Assembly (NCBI GenBank): GCA_022826645.1
Contig: JAJDUM010000029.1
Location: 1 to 42,151 of the forward strand
Source of the DNA: Candidatus Poribacteria bacterium
GTDB taxonomy: Bacteria > Poribacteria > WGA-4E > PCPOR2b
Direction of reading: 5' to 3'
DNA: 42,151 bases
The translations under genes were made by a program, and so were the position numbers. Shown here in pieces: positions 1 through 7,987 of this stretch. The number at the start of each line of letters is the position of its first letter. The first letter of the stretch is position 1. The notes under the pieces are model-generated. The model searched no databases, was not told the DNA's origin, and saw nothing but the letters and a program-made list of their open reading frames with translations.

Positions 1-72
1 GCTGAATTAACAGATCGTCACAAAGCGTATAAAATGCTACAATTACTAAGTCCATGGGATTCTCCTGTTTGA
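1..72 (+). CDS. C-terminal tail of an unidentified protein (partial)
   Basis: Frame 1 is open from the first base of the window to a TGA at 70-72, giving 23 residues ending in LLSPWDSPV. It may be the end of a gene that starts before the window, but it is too short to assign to a family. The frame may also be open by chance. Confidence 0.3.
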   Translation, partial: AELTDRHKAYKMLQLLSPWDSPV

Positions 73-132
73 GTGTTTTGTTTTAGGCAACAAATACTCT
101 AACGGAAATTCCATGGATATTCAAATAGCAAC

Positions 133-504
133 TTGCGTTACTTCTTAGCTGCCAAGCGGGATGGGGATATCGTTGGGTTTCTTATGTTCGTAGTTTGGGA
201 CATTGGTCCCAATGACCGCGATCATCCGCCTGTTCAGATGGACGGGAATACGTTGCGAGAAGCAAAGATTATTGCATTTGGTGTGAAGGAAGCGTGTCGG
301 CGCCAAGGTATTGGCAGAGCACTTCAGGAATATACGCTGGAACGGGCGAAGGCGCTTGATTGTTACCAAGTTCGTTCCGTCAGTGACATGGATCACCCAG
401 AAAACCATCAACTCAAGCTGTCTATGGGTTTTGCCGTGGAGCCAATGGAGCGCGCGGAGCCGAGTTTGGCATTTATTATGCCGCTGAGTCAGATTGAAAA
501 ATGA
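133..504 (+). CDS. GNAT-family N-acetyltransferase, N-terminally shortened
   Basis: The protein has 123 residues. The acetyl-CoA binding loop of the GNAT fold is visible as ACRRQGIGRALQEY around residues 54-67, followed by a helix and by a segment resembling the last GNAT strands (LKLSMGFAVEP). GNATs transfer an acetyl group from acyl-CoA to an amine; the substrate cannot be told. Most single-domain GNATs have about 140-170 residues, and here the first strand and helices are missing. The usable start is a TTG at 133, and the frame is open back only to about 103. An ATG at 113 in another frame runs into a stop after 11 codons, so the 5' end may have been lost by deletion or frameshift. It is therefore a possible pseudogene, in keeping with the decayed fragment just downstream. 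Confidence 0.6.
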   Translation: MRYFLAAKRDGDIVGFLMFVVWDIGPNDRDHPPVQMDGNTLREAKIIAFGVKEACRRQGIGRALQEYTLERAKALDCYQVRSVSDMDHPENHQLKLSMGFAVEPMERAEPSLAFIMPLSQIEK

Positions 505-576
505 TTTCAATCGCTGCTATAACACAGCAGTTCGAGTTGGCGCGAATTGCCAAACCTTTGTCAATACCGTGGGAAG

Positions 577-715
577 TTGGACATCCATTCCAACGTATCT
601 TGTCGCGCGGTTAAGATGGCAGATGTGCTGATTGGGAGAGAAATCTACCCGAGGGTTAATCAGGAGGAACGCGCCCGCGAATGTGCGGACGTTCTGGTGG
701 GTATGCACCGAACTG
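577..715 (+). pseudogene. Remnant of an M81 (MlrC-like) metallopeptidase gene
   Basis: The translation LDIHSNVS..VKMADVLIGRE.YP...QEERARECADVL closely matches residues about 140-185 of the intact M81 peptidase encoded 1.3 kb downstream (DNA near 1896-2034). Similarity is also clear at the DNA level, for example in the shared run GCAGATGTGCTGATTGGGAG (one base differs downstream). No start, no N-terminal metal motif and no C-terminal half accompany it. It is best read as a leftover of a duplicated or recombined paralogue, not as a gene. It includes the metal-site motif LDIHSN but cannot form an enzyme. Confidence 0.75.
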
Positions 716-817
716 AATCAAACACGATTTTATGAATAGTGATTGCCAGAGTAAGACAGCTTGCTCAAAATTTACCCATGCATAAGTGCTGACATAACAC
801 CCAAGCGGGGAAAATCA

Positions 818-1060
818 ATGATGACACAAAACTACCAACAACTTATTATCGAAGGTATTAAAGGGCTGCCACCAGAAACGCTTGCTGAAATCGCCGATTT
901 TATTTTTTTCGTCCGCAAACGAACATTTCAGCCTCAAGCGTTTGAGGAGGAAATACAGCATTCTCTGCTCGATGCCGAATTGCGCCAATTGAGCCGTGAC
1001 GCAGCAGTACATTTGGAAAAGGAATTTGAAGATTATGACAAACGCTACCCTCGCGAGTGA
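818..1060 (+). CDS. DUF2281-like antitoxin of a PIN toxin pair
   Basis: An 80-residue protein. Its N-terminal half has the helical pattern of DUF2281/VapB-like antitoxins (QLIIEGIKGLPPETLAEIADFIFFVRK), in which a leucine-rich helix precedes a helix ending in a basic patch. The charged C-terminus (HLEKEFEDYDKRYPRE) is typical of small antitoxins that wrap a PIN toxin. The ATG at 818 (a second ATG follows at 821) is preceded by a GGGGA stretch and is preferred over the longer upstream frame. Its end overlaps the start of the toxin gene by 26 bp, so translation is probably coupled. Such antitoxins normally repress their own promoter; no operator is recognised here. Confidence 0.7.
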   Translation: MMTQNYQQLIIEGIKGLPPETLAEIADFIFFVRKRTFQPQAFEEEIQHSLLDAELRQLSRDAAVHLEKEFEDYDKRYPRE

Positions 1061-1445
1061 ATTCGTTACCGATACGATTGGGTTGGTGTTACGCATTGAA
1101 CAACGGCGGTTAAGCGAAAAGGTGAAATCAATTTTCGATTCCGTTGAATTCGGGAGCACCATCGTTTATATTCTAGCGATAGTCTTTGCCGAAATACTCT
1201 ACCTGTCCGAAAAGCAAAGGATCCGCATATCGATTGATGAGGTAGGGGATTATCTGAAGAAATATCCGAATTATAAGGAATGTTCGTTGAACTTTGCTGT
1301 GATCCTGTCTACAGCCGAAATTACGGACATTCCAGAATTGCATGACCGTTTAATCGCTTCCACAGCCCGACACCTCGATCGGGAGTTAATTATCAACGAT
1401 TCGATAATCCAAGCATCTGCATTTGTCAAGACTGTGTGGTGGTAA
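1035..1445 (+). CDS. PIN-domain ribonuclease toxin (VapC-like)
   Basis: A 136-residue PIN-domain protein. The acidic residues expected of the Mg-binding nuclease site are visible: D13 in FVTDTIGLVL, E53 in FAEILYL, D104 in ELHDRLIAST, and D122 in IINDSIIQAS. The motif ELHDR(L/I)IA.TA and an ending in V.TVW are characteristic of VapC toxins. The ATG at 1035 lies inside the end of the antitoxin gene, which fits an overlapping antitoxin-toxin operon. VapC toxins cleave tRNA or rRNA when the antitoxin is degraded; the actual target is unknown. The usual DTHALIWW start motif is degenerate (DTIGLVLR). Confidence 0.75.
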   Translation: MTNATLASEFVTDTIGLVLRIEQRRLSEKVKSIFDSVEFGSTIVYILAIVFAEILYLSEKQRIRISIDEVGDYLKKYPNYKECSLNFAVILSTAEITDIPELHDRLIASTARHLDRELIINDSIIQASAFVKTVWW

Positions 1446-1478
1446 TTTTCTTTTTTCTAGACAAGGAGCACGAAACCA

Positions 1479-2948
1479 ATGAGAGTCATTACCGGTGCGA
1501 TCGGTCATGAGACCAGCACTTTTACTACCGTTCCCACTACTTGGGCGAGCTACCGTGAGCAGCGATTCGGCTATCTGACTGGTGCCGAAATTATAAGCAA
1601 GTTTCGCGGCACCAATACGACCATCGGCGGATACATTGCCGGTGCGGAAGCACACGGATTTGAACTTATCCCCACGATTTACGCCAACGCCCATCCGAGC
1701 GGTCCAACACCGCGTGCTATCTTCGATGCGATCTTGAAGGATATGCTGGATCGAATCGCTGAGGCAGGTTCCATTGATGGTATCCTGCTCGACCTGCACG
1801 GCGCAATGGTGGTAGAAGGAATTGACGATGGCGAGGGGCATATTCTGAGCGCGGTGCGAGATTTAGTCGGTCCACAGGTGCCTATCTTGGCGGAGTTGGA
1901 CATCCATTCCAACGTCTCCCTGCGCATGATTGAGATGGCGGATGTGCTGATTGGGAGAGAGACCTACCCAGAAATCGATCAGGCAGAACGAGCTCGCGAA
2001 TGCGCTGATGTGCTGGTTCGCATCCACCGGGAGGGACTGCGTCCTGCGATGGCGCTGCACCAAATTCCGCTGGTCTGGGGACTGAATCAGGTTACGGCAC
2101 ATTCGCCGATGCGCGAGGCGATTGCTGAATTGCATAGAATCGAGGCACAGTCGGGTGTGGTTTGCGGTTCGATCGCGACCTGTTATCCGTTGGCTGACAT
2201 TCCGGACATGGGGGCGTCGGTTTATATCGTTACGGACAACGATCCGGACCTGGCGCAGCGGTATGCGGACGAACTGGCGGCGTGGATCTGGGAGCGTCGG
2301 GCGGATTGGCAGGCACCGATGCCACCGATCCGTGAAGCGCTTGCGCAGGCGACAGCGGCAGGAAAATTTCCGGCAATTTTTGCCGATCGAAATGACAACA
2401 CCGGCGGCGGTTCACCGGGGGATAGTACCGGGGTATTACAGGCGTTCATCGAAGCAGGGTTAGAGGATGCATGTATCCTTTATATCGTCGATCCAGAAGC
2501 GGTAAGCGCTTGCCAAGAGGCGGGCGTAGGAGCGACGCTGACCTTAGATGTAGGTGCGAAATCAACACCGCTCCAAGGGCAACCGGTACGTATGACGGCG
2601 GAGGTTGTCACACTTTCAGATGGCAGTTTTCGTTATGACGGCCCGCGGAATGCAGGGCTGGAGAGCAGCATGGGTCCCTCTGCACATATCCGACAGGACG
2701 GGATTCATGTGCTGCTGGTGACGGAGCGGGAGCAGCCGTTCGACACTGCTTTCTCACGAACCATGGGTTTGGATCCACGCCAGATGCGCTACATTGGGGT
2801 TAAATCGACCGTGCATTTTCGGGCAGGTTTTGAGTCATGGGCAGGGGCAATCTATGCGGTATCGGAGCCGAGTGTGCATGATCCGGTGGGGAAAGAGTTG
2901 CCGTTCCACAATCTGGGTCGGAAATTGTATCCGCTTGATGATATGTAG
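1479..2948 (+). CDS. M81-family metallopeptidase (MlrC / microcystinase C-like)
   Basis: The 489-residue protein has the normal length for the family. Family motifs are clear: GAIGHETSTF near the N-terminus (H10), DLHGAM at 105-110 and ELDIHSN at 139-145, which supply zinc ligands, then a C-terminal MlrC domain with DNTGGGSPGDST near residue 306. M81 members include MlrC, which cleaves linear microcystin peptides, but most homologues act on unknown small peptides or amides, so the substrate should not be assumed. An AAGGAG ribosome site (1463-1468) stands 10 bp before the ATG. It follows the toxin gene by 33 bp, but a functional link is unlikely. A decayed partial copy lies upstream at 577-715. 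No signal peptide is seen, so it is probably cytoplasmic. Confidence 0.85.
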   Translation: MRVITGAIGHETSTFTTVPTTWASYREQRFGYLTGAEIISKFRGTNTTIGGYIAGAEAHGFELIPTIYANAHPSGPTPRAIFDAILKDMLDRIAEAGSIDGILLDLHGAMVVEGIDDGEGHILSAVRDLVGPQVPILAELDIHSNVSLRMIEMADVLIGRETYPEIDQAERARECADVLVRIHREGLRPAMALHQIPLVWGLNQVTAHSPMREAIAELHRIEAQSGVVCGSIATCYPLADIPDMGASVYIVTDNDPDLAQRYADELAAWIWERRADWQAPMPPIREALAQATAAGKFPAIFADRNDNTGGGSPGDSTGVLQAFIEAGLEDACILYIVDPEAVSACQEAGVGATLTLDVGAKSTPLQGQPVRMTAEVVTLSDGSFRYDGPRNAGLESSMGPSAHIRQDGIHVLLVTEREQPFDTAFSRTMGLDPRQMRYIGVKSTVHFRAGFESWAGAIYAVSEPSVHDPVGKELPFHNLGRKLYPLDDM

Positions 2949-3018
2949 TGACGCAAGATGCCGCTCATAGAAAAGCCACTAACCTGAGTAAACGAGGTGC
3001 GAAGCGAGAAAGTTACCG

Positions 3019-3046
3019 CCCCGATAAATCGGGATCCAAAGCGACT
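3019..3046. repeat. Dispersed 28-bp cassette, copy A
   Basis: The core CCCCGATAAATCGGGATCC followed by AAAGCGACT matches, in reverse orientation, the sequence at 12274-12301 with only a few differences in the hairpin loop. It holds a CCCGAT/ATCGGG hairpin. It lies in the 261-bp convergent gap between the M81 gene and trmB, which contains no gene and consists mostly of hairpins. Confidence 0.75.
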
Positions 3047-3047
3047 C

Positions 3048-3071
3048 GCAGTGGATTGACAAATCCACTGC
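3048..3071. repeat. Perfect 10-bp hairpin between convergent genes
   Basis: Arms GCAGTGGATT (3048-3057) and AATCCACTGC (3062-3071) are separated by 4 bp. No T-tract follows on either strand, so it is not a classical terminator, although it could still act as a 3'-end stabiliser for either of the convergent transcripts. Confidence 0.6.
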
Positions 3072-3102
3072 ATACACCCCAAGATGGCTCCATTCCGCCT
3101 GT

Positions 3103-3117
3103 CCCGATCTTATCGGG
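3103..3117. repeat. CCCGAT-CTT-ATCGGG hairpin repeat
   Basis: A 6-bp stem with a 3-bp loop. The sequence CCCGATCTTATCGGGGAG is almost identical to a segment of the pheS T-box leader (minus strand of 28594-28611) and related to hairpins at 12287-12300 and 23644-23660. Confidence 0.65.
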
Positions 3118-3129
3118 GAGAGTCTAGGA

Positions 3130-3149
3130 CTTGGATATGTCTATCCAAG
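3130..3149. repeat. 20-bp palindromic repeat, copy 1
   Basis: CTTGGATATGTCTATCCAAG has 8-bp arms around TGTC. An identical 20-bp copy is at 17209-17228, also between genes. Confidence 0.7.
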
Positions 3150-3209
3150 TTGCTTTGAACTCTCGACGAAGTCGGAGTCGAGCGAGGTTGATAAATAAAA
3201 CGCTCCATT

Positions 3210-3905
3210 CTACGCATTGCACGAAGTTGAATCCATCTGATAAACAGCACGGTAGATCTTCCGATCTTCCGCTCGATACTTCATCTCAAAGCTGGTTGGT
3301 ATATGTGCTATCTCAAGCGAGTCCGGTGGCAGGTAGACCAGCGGCGGTGTATGTGTCAGACAGTCGTGGATCTCATAGAAATACTCGGTATAGTCAGTGG
3401 CGACGTGGATGCGCCCTCGACTCGAATTCAGCGTCCGGATCAATCCGCGGAGCCAGACCTCATTCCTGAAAAGCCGGCGCTTGCGATGCCGTTTCTTGGG
3501 CCAAGGATCCGGGAAATAGACATGATACGCCTCGACAGTACCTTCGCCAATGTATCGATCCACAAGGTAGGCAGCATCGCTCCAGATCAGAGAGACCCCC
3601 GTAGCACCCCCTTTCAGCAACCGCTCCTTTGCGTGTTGGACATATTTCAGCGCTCGCTCAACGCCAACGTAGTTGATGTTTGGGCGTTGCCTTGAGGCTT
3701 CAAGCAGAAAACGTCCCTTACCGCATCCGATTTCTATCTCGACGGGATTATCGTTTCCGAAGAGTACACTCCAATCAATAGGGCGAGTCATCTCAGCCAG
3801 ACTGGTCTGCTTATCTTCCTTGAGATCTATTAGAGCGGATCGCCGCGCCATGAGCTCAAAGAATTGCCTATAGTGTGATTCGCTCATACGTTTAGCCGAA
3901 GGCAC
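3210..3905 (-). CDS. trmB: tRNA (guanine-N7-)-methyltransferase
   Basis: This 231-residue enzyme methylates N7 of G46 in the variable loop of tRNA, using S-adenosylmethionine. The SAM-binding motif EIGCGKGRFL is at 58-67, a GVE segment (GVERALKYV) follows, and the family signature YFPDPWPKKRH is at about 130-140. The C-terminal TSFEMKYRAEDRKIY stands where the family has T-K-F-E. A GTG start at 3905 is chosen because GGAGG lies 10 bp before it; an ATG 18 bp further in is an alternative. The GTG start overlaps the end of the upstream dioxygenase gene by 14 bp, so the two are probably cotranscribed and translationally coupled. Confidence 0.92.
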   Translation of the reverse strand: MPSAKRMSESHYRQFFELMARRSALIDLKEDKQTSLAEMTRPIDWSVLFGNDNPVEIEIGCGKGRFLLEASRQRPNINYVGVERALKYVQHAKERLLKGGATGVSLIWSDAAYLVDRYIGEGTVEAYHVYFPDPWPKKRHRKRRLFRNEVWLRGLIRTLNSSRGRIHVATDYTEYFYEIHDCLTHTPPLVYLPPDSLEIAHIPTSFEMKYRAEDRKIYRAVYQMDSTSCNA

Positions 3906-4695
3906 CCTTCTTATGCCTCCCTAACAGTCTCTGTAACCGTTCGTCTGCCCCATCAAAAACATGCTCAGGCATCCGGTAATCGATAAACGGATAGAGCCGT
4001 TGTGCGATGATTCGTTGACTGTATGTGACCGCTGCAATGTACCGGATCTGGTTGCTGTTGGGGGTTCCGCGATGCCAAACTTGGCTGTTAAACATATAAG
4101 CGCCGCCTGCCTTTGTGAAGAAGCTGACGGGCCCCTTCCCCTCGAATATTGGATTTTCTTCAGCGGGTGGTCTGCGTCCCGAATAATGGCTGCCGGGGAC
4201 GACCTGCGTTGGACCGTCGTCCATCGCTTCAATATCGATGAGTGGGATGAGCACATTGATAACGAAACAGGGCAGCGTGATACGAGAGTCATGTCGAGGT
4301 ACATCGTCCGGTAGCGGGAAATGAAGTTTATCGTCACTATGCCACCCACCGCCCTGTCCGGGCAGGTAACGTATCGCATTTTGCGACATCATGTGACAAT
4401 CTTCACCCAGAATTGCCTCGGCGAGACTGACATAAGGTTCTCGCACGATGAGGTCTCGGTAAACCTTATGATATTCGAACATACGCATCATGCTTATGCC
4501 GCGGATGTGGTCGCCTGCCTCATCGTGCATGTGCGGGTCGTTATGTTTCTGCTCCATTAGTTCTTTAAGGGTGGCTGCTTCTTCTGCGGTGAATATCTCG
4601 CCGAGAAAATAGTATCCGTCGCGATTGAACTGTTCGACGATCTGTTGTGTCTCTTCCTCAGAAAATGGCTTGCCATGCTGGACTTTGCTGGTCAT
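3892..4695 (-). CDS. Phytanoyl-CoA dioxygenase (PhyH) family protein
   Basis: The 267-residue protein has the double-stranded beta-helix of the Fe(II)/2-oxoglutarate dioxygenases. The iron ligands are H119 and D121 in GGGWHSDDKL and the distal H208 in QVWHRGTPN; an R about 10 residues later (IRYIAAV) probably binds the 2-oxoglutarate carboxylate. DDGPTQVVPGSHYSG is the typical loop before the second half of the barrel. The family hydroxylates very different substrates, from lipids to osmolytes and natural products, so no substrate is assigned. The ATG at 4695 has AAGGAG 7 bp upstream; the GTG 18 bp further up is simply the ribosome-site region. It shares the window with a second PhyH member (12374-13249) that is clearly divergent in sequence. 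Confidence 0.87.
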   Translation of the reverse strand: MTSKVQHGKPFSEEETQQIVEQFNRDGYYFLGEIFTAEEAATLKELMEQKHNDPHMHDEAGDHIRGISMMRMFEYHKVYRDLIVREPYVSLAEAILGEDCHMMSQNAIRYLPGQGGGWHSDDKLHFPLPDDVPRHDSRITLPCFVINVLIPLIDIEAMDDGPTQVVPGSHYSGRRPPAEENPIFEGKGPVSFFTKAGGAYMFNSQVWHRGTPNSNQIRYIAAVTYSQRIIAQRLYPFIDYRMPEHVFDGADERLQRLLGRHKKGAFG

Positions 4696-4821
4696 TGGTT
4701 TTCTCCTTAACACAGTAATAAGACCTTCCCAGAGAACGATCTTTCGAAGAAATTCGCTAGAATTTCGCCTATTAAGTCGGTTCTGCTCTCTATTTGGTTC
4801 AGTGGTTTTCTCTTTACCTTG

Positions 4822-4850
4822 TTGACAGTTTTCTTTAGATAGGCTAAAAT
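4822..4850 (+). promoter_or_regulatory. Sigma70-type promoter for the STAS gene
   Basis: TTGACA (4822-4827), a 17-bp spacer, then TAAAAT (4845-4850). It lies in the divergent gap between the minus-strand dioxygenase gene and the plus-strand STAS gene, and a start point near 4857 would give a leader of about 60 nt. Confidence 0.65.
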
Positions 4851-4917
4851 CTTTATTATAGATAGATTAGAAGTTTTGTCTGTCCTGAAACGCCGAAAGG
4901 AGAACGGACTACATTAT

Positions 4918-5265
4918 ATGTGGTATACGCGGTCAGAACCTCGAGTAACAGTCAGGCACGATGGAGAAATTTCGATTTTTGACATCACCGGTTATTTTAC
5001 GGAAGATTCCGCCGACGGCATAAACGCAGCTTATGACCAAAGTGCCGACGCAGCGAAAATTCTGCTTCGCTTTGACCGGCAAAGTTTTATCACCAGTAGC
5101 GGGTTCGGTGTCATCGTCAGGTTGGTTTGGAAAGCGCGCAACAGGGGGCAAGCCCTACGTGTCGCCCATCCGTCGAATCAGATGCGACATGTTTTCGATA
5201 TAATTGGCCTATCCCAAACCATTGAGATCTTTTCTTCAGAAGAGGTAGCATTGGCAGATTTCTAA
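4918..5265 (+). CDS. STAS-domain protein (anti-sigma factor antagonist-like)
   Basis: A 115-residue single STAS domain. The strand pattern at the start (RVTVRHDGEISIFDITG) and the motif FDRQSFITSSGFGVIV match SpoIIAA/RsbV-type proteins, where a serine in the (D)SSG(F/L)G motif is phosphorylated by an anti-sigma kinase. No kinase or sigma factor gene is adjacent, so the partner is unknown. The ATG at 4918 is used because AAAGGAGAA lies about 13 bp upstream, and a TTG further up (4876) has no ribosome site. It has its own promoter and is followed by a 138-bp gap without a gene. Confidence 0.75.
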   Translation: MWYTRSEPRVTVRHDGEISIFDITGYFTEDSADGINAAYDQSADAAKILLRFDRQSFITSSGFGVIVRLVWKARNRGQALRVAHPSNQMRHVFDIIGLSQTIEIFSSEEVALADF

Positions 5266-5403
5266 GGACCTTGACTCTTAATCTTTTCAGCTTCGTTGTG
5301 ATTAATCTCTTTGTTTATTTAATAACCCGATTCAAACCTCGAAAGATCTGCTGATGAATTGTTGACTTTTGCACATTGAGCGAGACACAATCTTATCACT
5401 TCT

Positions 5404-6459
5404 ATGCGAGCGATGCTCTTGAGTGACGGGAAGCCCGGTCATTATAACCAATCTTTAGGTGTGATTGAGCGGCTACCAGAGTGCGAATATCACTGGATTG
5501 ATGTAAAGTTTCGCAGCAAGCAGCGAGACAATCTGCTACGGGTGTTGATGCGTTTGCTTGGCGGATTCAGATTGCCGGACAGATTTATCAGAGCCTGCTT
5601 AAACATGGCACTCCACCGAGACACATTGGATGAGATCTATACCATTAAACCTGATTTTATCCTCTCAACCGGTTCATCTGTGGCTGCGCCTAACTTGTTT
5701 CTCGGACAGCTCCTCGACGCGAAGACCGTTACTTGCCGTCGTCCCTCACCGGTCGGGGTTCACCACTTCGATCTCGCTATCCTTCCCCAGATGTATTGGT
5801 CCCGCCGCAACAGAACCAACGTTTGCAAAACGCTTGGCGTCCCAAATCGGGTGCGTTCAGAAAAACTGGAAATGCAGCGGAAAGAACTCCAGGCGGATTT
5901 AAATCTATCGAATCAGAGGTGCGTTGGGATTCTGATTGGCGGCGAAGATCGGTATGATACGGTCACTGAGGCAACCGCCGCCCGCCTCATCGAAGTCTTG
6001 CATCAATTTGCAACGAGTAGAGATATCCAACTCTTGTTGACAACCTCACGCCGAACCCCACTTCCCGTTGAAAATCTGATTAGCAAGCGGTTTTCAAACG
6101 CCGAACATTGTCCAATCCTTGTCTTGGCGCATGGTGAAAATTCACTTACGGATCCGGTCGGGACAATTTTCGCGCTGTCGGATGTGATTGTCGTTACCGA
6201 AGATAGTTTCTCAATGGTATGCGAAGCCGCAAGCAGCGGTAAGCGGGTAATTATTCTGGAGGTCGATCACAAAACGCGGCGTCGTCCCAAACGGCACCAA
6301 GTCTACTCGGAAATTATGCGTCATGCCTCGGTAAAGTGGTCTGATGTTGAGGATTTGGAAGCAAGCCTTGAGGCTGCCTTAGCGGATGAGAATCCCATCA
6401 AATCGTTGCAGGACACGCAACATGCCGCAACAGCAGTCAGGCAGCTGCTCGATGAGTAA
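5404..6459 (+). CDS. ELM1/GtrOC1-family putative nucleoside-diphosphate-sugar epimerase or glycosyltransferase
   Basis: A 351-residue protein of the Mito_fiss_Elm1 (DUF1022) family. It begins with the family hallmark LLSDGKPGHYNQSLG. It then has a first Rossmann-like half with DFILSTGSSVAAPNLFLG, and a second half with GILIGGED and VIVVTEDSFSMVCEAASSGK, the nucleotide-sugar-binding-like helix of GT-B enzymes. In plants ELM1 recruits the fission machinery; in bacteria the family is linked to cell-surface sugars, with no well-established reaction. There is no signal peptide. The ATG has no strong ribosome site, and the upstream TTGACT at about 5365 has only a weak partner, so the promoter is uncertain. 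Confidence 0.72.
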   Translation: MRAMLLSDGKPGHYNQSLGVIERLPECEYHWIDVKFRSKQRDNLLRVLMRLLGGFRLPDRFIRACLNMALHRDTLDEIYTIKPDFILSTGSSVAAPNLFLGQLLDAKTVTCRRPSPVGVHHFDLAILPQMYWSRRNRTNVCKTLGVPNRVRSEKLEMQRKELQADLNLSNQRCVGILIGGEDRYDTVTEATAARLIEVLHQFATSRDIQLLLTTSRRTPLPVENLISKRFSNAEHCPILVLAHGENSLTDPVGTIFALSDVIVVTEDSFSMVCEAASSGKRVIILEVDHKTRRRPKRHQVYSEIMRHASVKWSDVEDLEASLEAALADENPIKSLQDTQHAATAVRQLLDE

Positions 6460-6491
6460 TCAACTTCAAACTTCCCTTTCGCACAGCATTC

Positions 6492-7361
6492 TTACCAAGG
6501 CATTGTGCGATTGGTGTGTTTGCGGCCGATATCCGCAACTTCCTCACCACATGAAGGGATGAGAACACCGTCGTCGATTCTCTCAACGATGTTGTCTGGA
6601 CTCACACCGTCCAGAAACGCGATATTTTCAGCGTCACAGGCAGCCTTTACACGTGTGCGTGCGTTTGCGCTCTCTTCTGCATAGGCCGGATCAAGCCTAT
6701 CGACATAGCCGTGTGATAGTGCCATATCCCCCGGACCCCATTCAGCGAAGGCGATACCGGGTACACGTGCCGTCGCCTCAACATTGCTCAATGCCCGTTT
6801 GTTTTCGATCTTTAAGCCGAGAAAGATTTCACCTTCCGGATTCAGGGGCCACACATCGGCGCGTCTCATATATTCCTCTACCGGTAAACCCCAGATTTCT
6901 GCCGCACCGCCCTGTCCGCCGGCACCGCGACGCCCCACATCAAGCCCTTTTCCGACACCGATTGTATGAAACGGATAGCGTGCGGATTCAACGAGCACCT
7001 TCACCGCACCGGGCGTTTCTGCGTGGCACAGCAGGATGCCGTGAACACCTCTTGCGAGCACCTGTTTAACCATCCAGGCGTTCGCACGCATGACGTGTTC
7101 GTCAGTCCCGTCCGTCGGCAGCGTGGTGATAACTGTCGGCGTGTGATGTCCGCTTTTCGTGGGACCGCTTGCAGCTAAGCCTTTCATAAAGGCGTCCAGT
7201 CCCGCGAGGTTAAACGTCCCATGTTCCATCTCAACCACGAGATAATCCGACCATGTCTGGGAGGCTTGCACACCCTCTTCGTAGCTCAGTTCTCTTGGAC
7301 TGGAATAGTAGACTGGTTGACCCTGTTCGAGCAGTTCGATTGCCCTATTTACTCTTGCCAT
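6492..7361 (-). CDS. HpcH/HpaI-family aldolase (2-keto-3-deoxy-sugar acid aldolase type)
   Basis: A 289-residue class II pyruvate aldolase-like protein. Motifs include VVEMEHGTFNL (equivalent to the D.EHG segment), GLKIENKRAL, holding the metal-binding glutamate, and AFAEWGPGDMALSHG, the GP.DLS.S.G signature. Family enzymes reversibly cleave 2-keto-3-deoxy acids to pyruvate and an aldehyde; the natural substrate here is unknown. A GAGAGGTG ribosome site precedes the ATG. It converges with the ELM1-family gene, with only 32 bp between them. Confidence 0.82.
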   Translation of the reverse strand: MARVNRAIELLEQGQPVYYSSPRELSYEEGVQASQTWSDYLVVEMEHGTFNLAGLDAFMKGLAASGPTKSGHHTPTVITTLPTDGTDEHVMRANAWMVKQVLARGVHGILLCHAETPGAVKVLVESARYPFHTIGVGKGLDVGRRGAGGQGGAAEIWGLPVEEYMRRADVWPLNPEGEIFLGLKIENKRALSNVEATARVPGIAFAEWGPGDMALSHGYVDRLDPAYAEESANARTRVKAACDAENIAFLDGVSPDNIVERIDDGVLIPSCGEEVADIGRKHTNRTMPW

Positions 7362-7465
7362 CTATGCACCTCTCTAAGTGTTGGATATAAAATCTGATAA
7401 GTTTGCAAATTCATATTTGATTGCTTCTTTAACAATTGATTGACTTTATACAGAAGCTAACCTTT

Positions 7466-7966
7466 CTACGACGAATTGATGAGGTTATCTAGGTAGGTTT
7501 GATTATCAGTTTGAGGATTGAAGGTGAGCAATCCTTCCTTTTGTGCAACTGCCAGAGGGCGTTTATCAGAACTCACGAAAATTAAATCATCACCAACTGT
7601 CCGCAGTTTATCTGCCTCATCAATTGCACATTGTAGGATGTATGCGTCGGTGCTGTTGATAGAGTATACTTCAATGAGTAACCGGGAAGCAATTTTCTGA
7701 TCTTGAGTCGGATTCACTTGCTTCACATCGGCACGACGGATGAATTCTATCTCGAACCGTTGAATTGCTTGATTGAATTCCGTTGTGGTAATTATCCCAC
7801 CATTTTTCTTTCTGACGAAGACGTGGCGAGTTTCGTCCATACTATCAAACAAGCAAAACATTTGGTTTAAGGGAACATGGGTGAAGAGATGGTTGATTAG
7901 AGGTGTTCCAATCTCCGTAGCGTACTGTTTGACGATTGCATTTGCATCTAACCAAAAATAATTCAC
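7466..7966 (-). CDS. PIN-domain protein, probable RNase effector
   Basis: The 166-residue protein has the full acidic set of a PIN nuclease: D7 in YFWLDANAIVKQY, E45 in SMDETRHVF, D107 in NSTDAYILQCAID and D134 in FVSSDKRPLAVAQ. The ending, KEGLLTFNP, is the usual last strand of the fold. It starts with GTG, preceded by AGGG about 10 bp upstream. It lies 21 bp downstream of the 1117-residue helical protein on the same strand, so the two are almost certainly cotranscribed. No small antitoxin is adjacent. The large protein may therefore control or target it; this is inference from gene order only. Confidence 0.75.
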   Translation of the reverse strand: MNYFWLDANAIVKQYATEIGTPLINHLFTHVPLNQMFCLFDSMDETRHVFVRKKNGGIITTTEFNQAIQRFEIEFIRRADVKQVNPTQDQKIASRLLIEVYSINSTDAYILQCAIDEADKLRTVGDDLIFVSSDKRPLAVAQKEGLLTFNPQTDNQTYLDNLINSS

Positions 7967-7987
7967 GCGGGCGATCCCTGATTTATC

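Noticed and set aside
3887..3905. The ATG at 3887 as the trmB start
   Set aside because: It lacks a ribosome site, whereas GGAGG lies 10 bp before the GTG at 3905; kept only as an alternative.
5361..5395. TTGACT near 5365 as a promoter for the ELM1-family gene
   Set aside because: The best partner at the right spacing is ACACAA or CACAAT, too weak to call.
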